The position numbers were made by a program, and so were the translations under genes. DNA of 44,430 bases from an uncultured Spirochaetaceae bacterium. Lineage in GTDB: Bacteria > Spirochaetota > Spirochaetia > Treponematales > Treponemataceae. The stretch is taken from positions 1 through 44,430 of the forward strand of contig CACZPR010000097.1 in assembly GCA_902783155.1 (NCBI GenBank), given 5' to 3'. Below, piece after piece: positions 42,282 to 44,430 of this stretch. The notes beneath the pieces are model-generated. The model was given only the letters and a program-made list of their open reading frames with translations. It did not search any database and was not told the origin of the DNA. How positions within the stretch are numbered: position 1 is the stretch's first letter; every line of letters starts with the position of its first letter.

Positions 42282-43220
42282 CTAGAACTGTATTGAGACA
42301 TTCAGTCCCATCGGCAAGGCCGCCAGAGCGACTTTCGGATTTCCCGTCTTCTCGCTGTAGTCCGCAAATTTTTCATTCGCGAAAGCAAGGAAGGTGTGCG
42401 CAAACGGAACAAGGAATCCACAGGCGGAACCAAGGGCCGCTCCCGCAAGAACGTCGGTAAAGAAATGGTTTCCGCTGGTCATCCTGAGAATTCCGGTCCC
42501 AACCGCAAGTGCATAGGACGTGGCAATCACAGGGATTTTCCAGTTTGACTCAGGATAGTACGTGCAGAATGTATAGGTCAGGAATGTCGCGCCGGCAAAA
42601 GCGTTGACAGTGTGCCCACTTGGAAGCGAAAACTCAAAGTCGTGGTGGGCAATCGCGGATGTGTCGTAGGCATCGAAATACATATACGGACGCACCCTGA
42701 GGGCATTTATCTTCATGGTCTCCTTAAAAGCGTTTGCGGTCAGAAGCGTCTCGGCATACATTACGGCAAGCGTCGCCCCGTCCTTTTTCGGAAGATTGCT
42801 GAAAAGAAATTCCATTCCGTAAGTCACAACAGGGAGGACAGCATCAAAAATGGCAGTGCCCGTTCCAATATTGTCCAGGACCTTGTTGTATGGATTCATT
42901 GCCCACCGGTCGATTTCAGGAACACTGGCACGGTCGTACACACTGGTGGAAACATACTCCGGATAGGTTCCAAACGCACGGACAAGATTCGCGCTCACAA
43001 ATCCAGCAAGCGAAAGTCCCATGGCAATGGAGTCCGCTATTGGATTCAGCTCGAACGGCGACTTCTGCGAAAAACTTATGCACCTTTCATTTTCGGGAAT
43101 GGTCCTCTGGAAAATGCCAGGCTGCTCATCGACTATAACCACGGCCTGGGCAAACGATGGAAACGTCGCAAACAAAAGAACCGATGCCACCGCAACGGAA
43201 AAAATCTTCTTAGTCTTCAT
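42282..43220 (-). CDS. Exported PAP2-family phosphatase
   Basis: A 312-residue protein from ATG 43220, which lies inside the end of the upstream methyltransferase gene and has GGAGGGG just before it; the frame is open much further but that part is antisense-like low-complexity sequence. A signal peptide (~24 residues, ending SFAQA) is followed by the three PAP2 motifs: KINALRVRP, LPSGHT and RMTSGNHFFTD. Such enzymes remove phosphate from lipid phosphates, for example undecaprenyl diphosphate, or from similar substrates. Confidence 0.9.
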   Translation of the reverse strand: MKTKKIFSVAVASVLLFATFPSFAQAVVIVDEQPGIFQRTIPENERCISFSQKSPFELNPIADSIAMGLSLAGFVSANLVRAFGTYPEYVSTSVYDRASVPEIDRWAMNPYNKVLDNIGTGTAIFDAVLPVVTYGMEFLFSNLPKKDGATLAVMYAETLLTANAFKETMKINALRVRPYMYFDAYDTSAIAHHDFEFSLPSGHTVNAFAGATFLTYTFCTYYPESNWKIPVIATSYALAVGTGILRMTSGNHFFTDVLAGAALGSACGFLVPFAHTFLAFANEKFADYSEKTGNPKVALAALPMGLNVSIQF

Positions 43221-44265
43221 AATCCCCTCCACGCCTTCTTGGTCCACGCTCAAAATCCCGGTCCCTGGAATAGCGTCCCTCGCCGGACCTTGGACCAGCT
43301 CTCCTGTAGTCCCTTGGGTCGGGTCTGTTTTCCCCGCGTCCCCAGTCAGATCTCCTGTAGTCCCTCGGGTCTGGCCGTCTGTCATCCGGTCTTGAATCCC
43401 GCCTTCTTTCGTCGAACCTTGATTCCGACCTTCTACCGTCATGGCCGGACTCACGTCTTGTTTCACTGTTTTTTGGCTCGGGCCTATCGTTTTCGCCAAG
43501 CCTTCTTCCTGCCATCTCGTACATCAAAACGGCGGACGCCTGCGCGACATTAAGGCTTTCGACCGAACATTCACGGCTTTCCGCGCCAAATGGAATCAAA
43601 ACAAGGTGGTCCACATTCTCACGGACGGCCTTGGAGATTCCGTTCTCCTCGTTTCCAAGCACGGCAAGCACAGGCATGTCACGGTCCATGCGTTTGATGC
43701 TGCCCACACGCTCCTTTGCGTCAAGTGCCGTGCCAAGCCTCAACATTCTTCCCTCCATGGTGGCCAGAAGCTTGGGTATGGATTTTATAGAATACACGTT
43801 GACAAATTCCATGCCACCCTCGGCAACCCTGTAGGAGCTTGTGGTGATTGATGACTGCGCCTCGTCCAGCGGAATCACGATGTTCTTCACACCAAAGAAA
43901 GCGGCGGAGCGCACTATCGCGCCAAGGTTGTTTGCATTTCCCACGCGGTCCAAAAGAATTGCGTCCTCCTTCTGCTCCACCCATCTTTCGGTGATGTCCG
44001 TGTTCAGCGGAAGGATTTCGGGCATATCCACCATGGCCACGACACCCTGATGGTGGACGGATCCGCACAGCTTCTCAAGTTCCTCCGGCTCCACCACATT
44101 GTAGGGACGTTTCTCCGCGGAAAGTTTTTTGCAAAGCCCCCCAAACAAAGGAGCGCGCTGTTCCGTAAAATAGAGTCGCTGGATTTTCTGCCAGTTTCTT
44201 TTTTCAAGAGTCTTCACGGCCGCAAAACCACAGACGGCAAGTTCATCATTCAAAGTGTTCTTCAT
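43210..44265 (-). CDS. SpoU-family rRNA/tRNA 2'-O-methyltransferase with Arg-rich tail
   Basis: A 351-residue protein from ATG 44265, the codon next to the -10 box. The N-terminal ~100 residues resemble the substrate-binding domain of RlmB/TrmH enzymes. The catalytic SpoU domain shows LLDRVGNANNLGAIVRSAAFFG (motif 1 in RVGNANNLGAIVRSA), VLGNEENGISKAV (motif 2) and ESLNVAQASAVLMYE (motif 3). They form a knotted SAM site that methylates ribose in RNA. The last ~85 residues are an unusual disordered tail rich in Arg, Asp and Gly with RPDPRDYRR repeats. The PAP2 gene start overlaps its end. Confidence 0.9.
   Translation of the reverse strand: MKNTLNDELAVCGFAAVKTLEKRNWQKIQRLYFTEQRAPLFGGLCKKLSAEKRPYNVVEPEELEKLCGSVHHQGVVAMVDMPEILPLNTDITERWVEQKEDAILLDRVGNANNLGAIVRSAAFFGVKNIVIPLDEAQSSITTSSYRVAEGGMEFVNVYSIKSIPKLLATMEGRMLRLGTALDAKERVGSIKRMDRDMPVLAVLGNEENGISKAVRENVDHLVLIPFGAESRECSVESLNVAQASAVLMYEMAGRRLGENDRPEPKNSETRRESGHDGRRSESRFDERRRDSRPDDRRPDPRDYRRSDWGRGENRPDPRDYRRAGPRSGEGRYSRDRDFERGPRRRGGDYED
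43301..43371 (-). repeat. 20-bp direct repeat encoding RPDPRDYRR
   Basis: Two 20-base copies at 43301-43320 and 43352-43371 differ at one base and lie 51 bases apart, a multiple of three. They encode the repeated part of the methyltransferase tail and could expand or contract without changing frame. Confidence 0.75.
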
Positions 44266-44271
44266 TCCTAT

Positions 44272-44301
44272 ATTATAGAACATAAAACTATCAAAGAGCA
44301 A
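44272..44301 (-). promoter_or_regulatory. Promoter abutting the SpoU methyltransferase operon
   Basis: On the minus strand: TTGCTC (44301-44296), an 18-base spacer and TATAAT (44277-44272), then 6 bases (ATAGGA) before ATG 44265. The predicted start coincides with the ATG. Confidence 0.6.
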
Positions 44302-44372
44302 GACACTTTTGCACCAGGGGTTCAGCATGAGAACCAAAGTCTATATGCGGAACGGATTCTGGTGAGTTAAAA

Positions 44373-44430
44373 ATGTCGAGTCCAACAAAATTAGTTAAGA
44401 ACAGGCTCCCAGCGTGTGTCCGTCCCGAAA
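44373..44430 (+). CDS. Possible start of a rightward gene, cut by the window edge
   Basis: An ATG at 44373 opens a frame (MSSPTKLVKNRLPACVRPE) that stays open to the end of the window, and GGTGAG lies about 6 bases upstream. Only 19 codons are visible, so neither the product nor the reality of the gene can be settled. It would be divergent from the methyltransferase operon. Confidence 0.25.
   Translation, partial: MSSPTKLVKNRLPACVRPE

Noticed and set aside
43221..43499. N-terminal extension of the PAP2 protein to 405 residues
   Set aside because: It overlaps the Arg-rich tail of the methyltransferase in another frame; ATG 43220 begins a clean signal peptide with GGAGGGG upstream.
42612..43553. 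A 313-codon plus-strand open frame
   Set aside because: It is antisense to the PAP2 and methyltransferase genes, both of which carry family motifs. It is a by-product of codon bias.
1..44430. CRISPR array, insertion sequence or prophage
   Set aside because: No regularly spaced repeats, transposase, integrase or phage structural gene was recognised anywhere in the window.

Overview
The window looks like a stretch of chromosome from a host-associated Treponema (Spirochaetota) of moderate GC content. This is inferred from gene content and style, not from a marker gene: many spirochaete-type lipoproteins and small beta-barrel-like envelope proteins, long MurE/MurD homologues, several c-di-GMP proteins, BPG-dependent phosphoglycerate mutase, and no phage, insertion sequence or CRISPR array. 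About 40 genes were found and the coding density is high.

Layout. 1-516 has no convincing gene; it holds a strong leftward promoter with A-tracts and a GC-rich, foldable segment. 517-4015 carries a multi-pass membrane protein, tRNA-Ala(CGC), a tiny Lys/Pro-rich membrane protein and an FAD oxidoreductase. 4111-11734 is a four-gene envelope operon: two large fibronectin-III lipoproteins, a small lipoprotein and a beta-barrel-like protein. It converges with a leftward unit (14755-11761) encoding a Cache-like membrane sensor with an acidic repeat tail, a small unknown protein and a lipoprotein. 14882-17324 holds a VapBC-type toxin-antitoxin pair back to back with a TSCPD protein and a GGDEF protein. 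17377-22944 is cell-wall synthesis (murE-ddl, a radical SAM gene on the other strand, murD). 22984-26667 is a 1227-residue HRDC/DUF4011-like/SF1-helicase/nuclease fusion. 26677-32923 mixes a TIM-barrel isomerase-like protein, a GNAT acetyltransferase, a Rossmann-like protein, an MgtC-like protein, ArfB, a membrane-anchored unknown and an acyl-ACP thioesterase. 32989-40372 carries gpmA, an alpha/beta hydrolase, a YitT/YczE-like membrane protein, a DUF2059 protein, nudC with a 7TM-GGDEF-EAL protein, and purC. 44265-40446 is a leftward operon: SpoU methyltransferase, PAP2 phosphatase, SH3-like lipoprotein, SH3-like exported protein.

The most striking signal is in the promoters. At ten genes a sigma70-type -10 box lies only 6-9 bases (usually exactly 6) before the chosen ATG, in most cases with a recognisable -35 element 16-18 bases further upstream. 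The predicted transcription start then falls on or within a few bases of the A of the ATG, so these mRNAs should be leaderless. Genes inside operons instead have ordinary GGAG/AAGGAG ribosome-binding sites and often ATGA stop-start overlaps. This two-class organisation, the autoregulatory dyad that contains the vapB start codon, a 109-bp dyad at 28408-28516, and the HRDC-helicase-nuclease fusion are the main items for follow-up.
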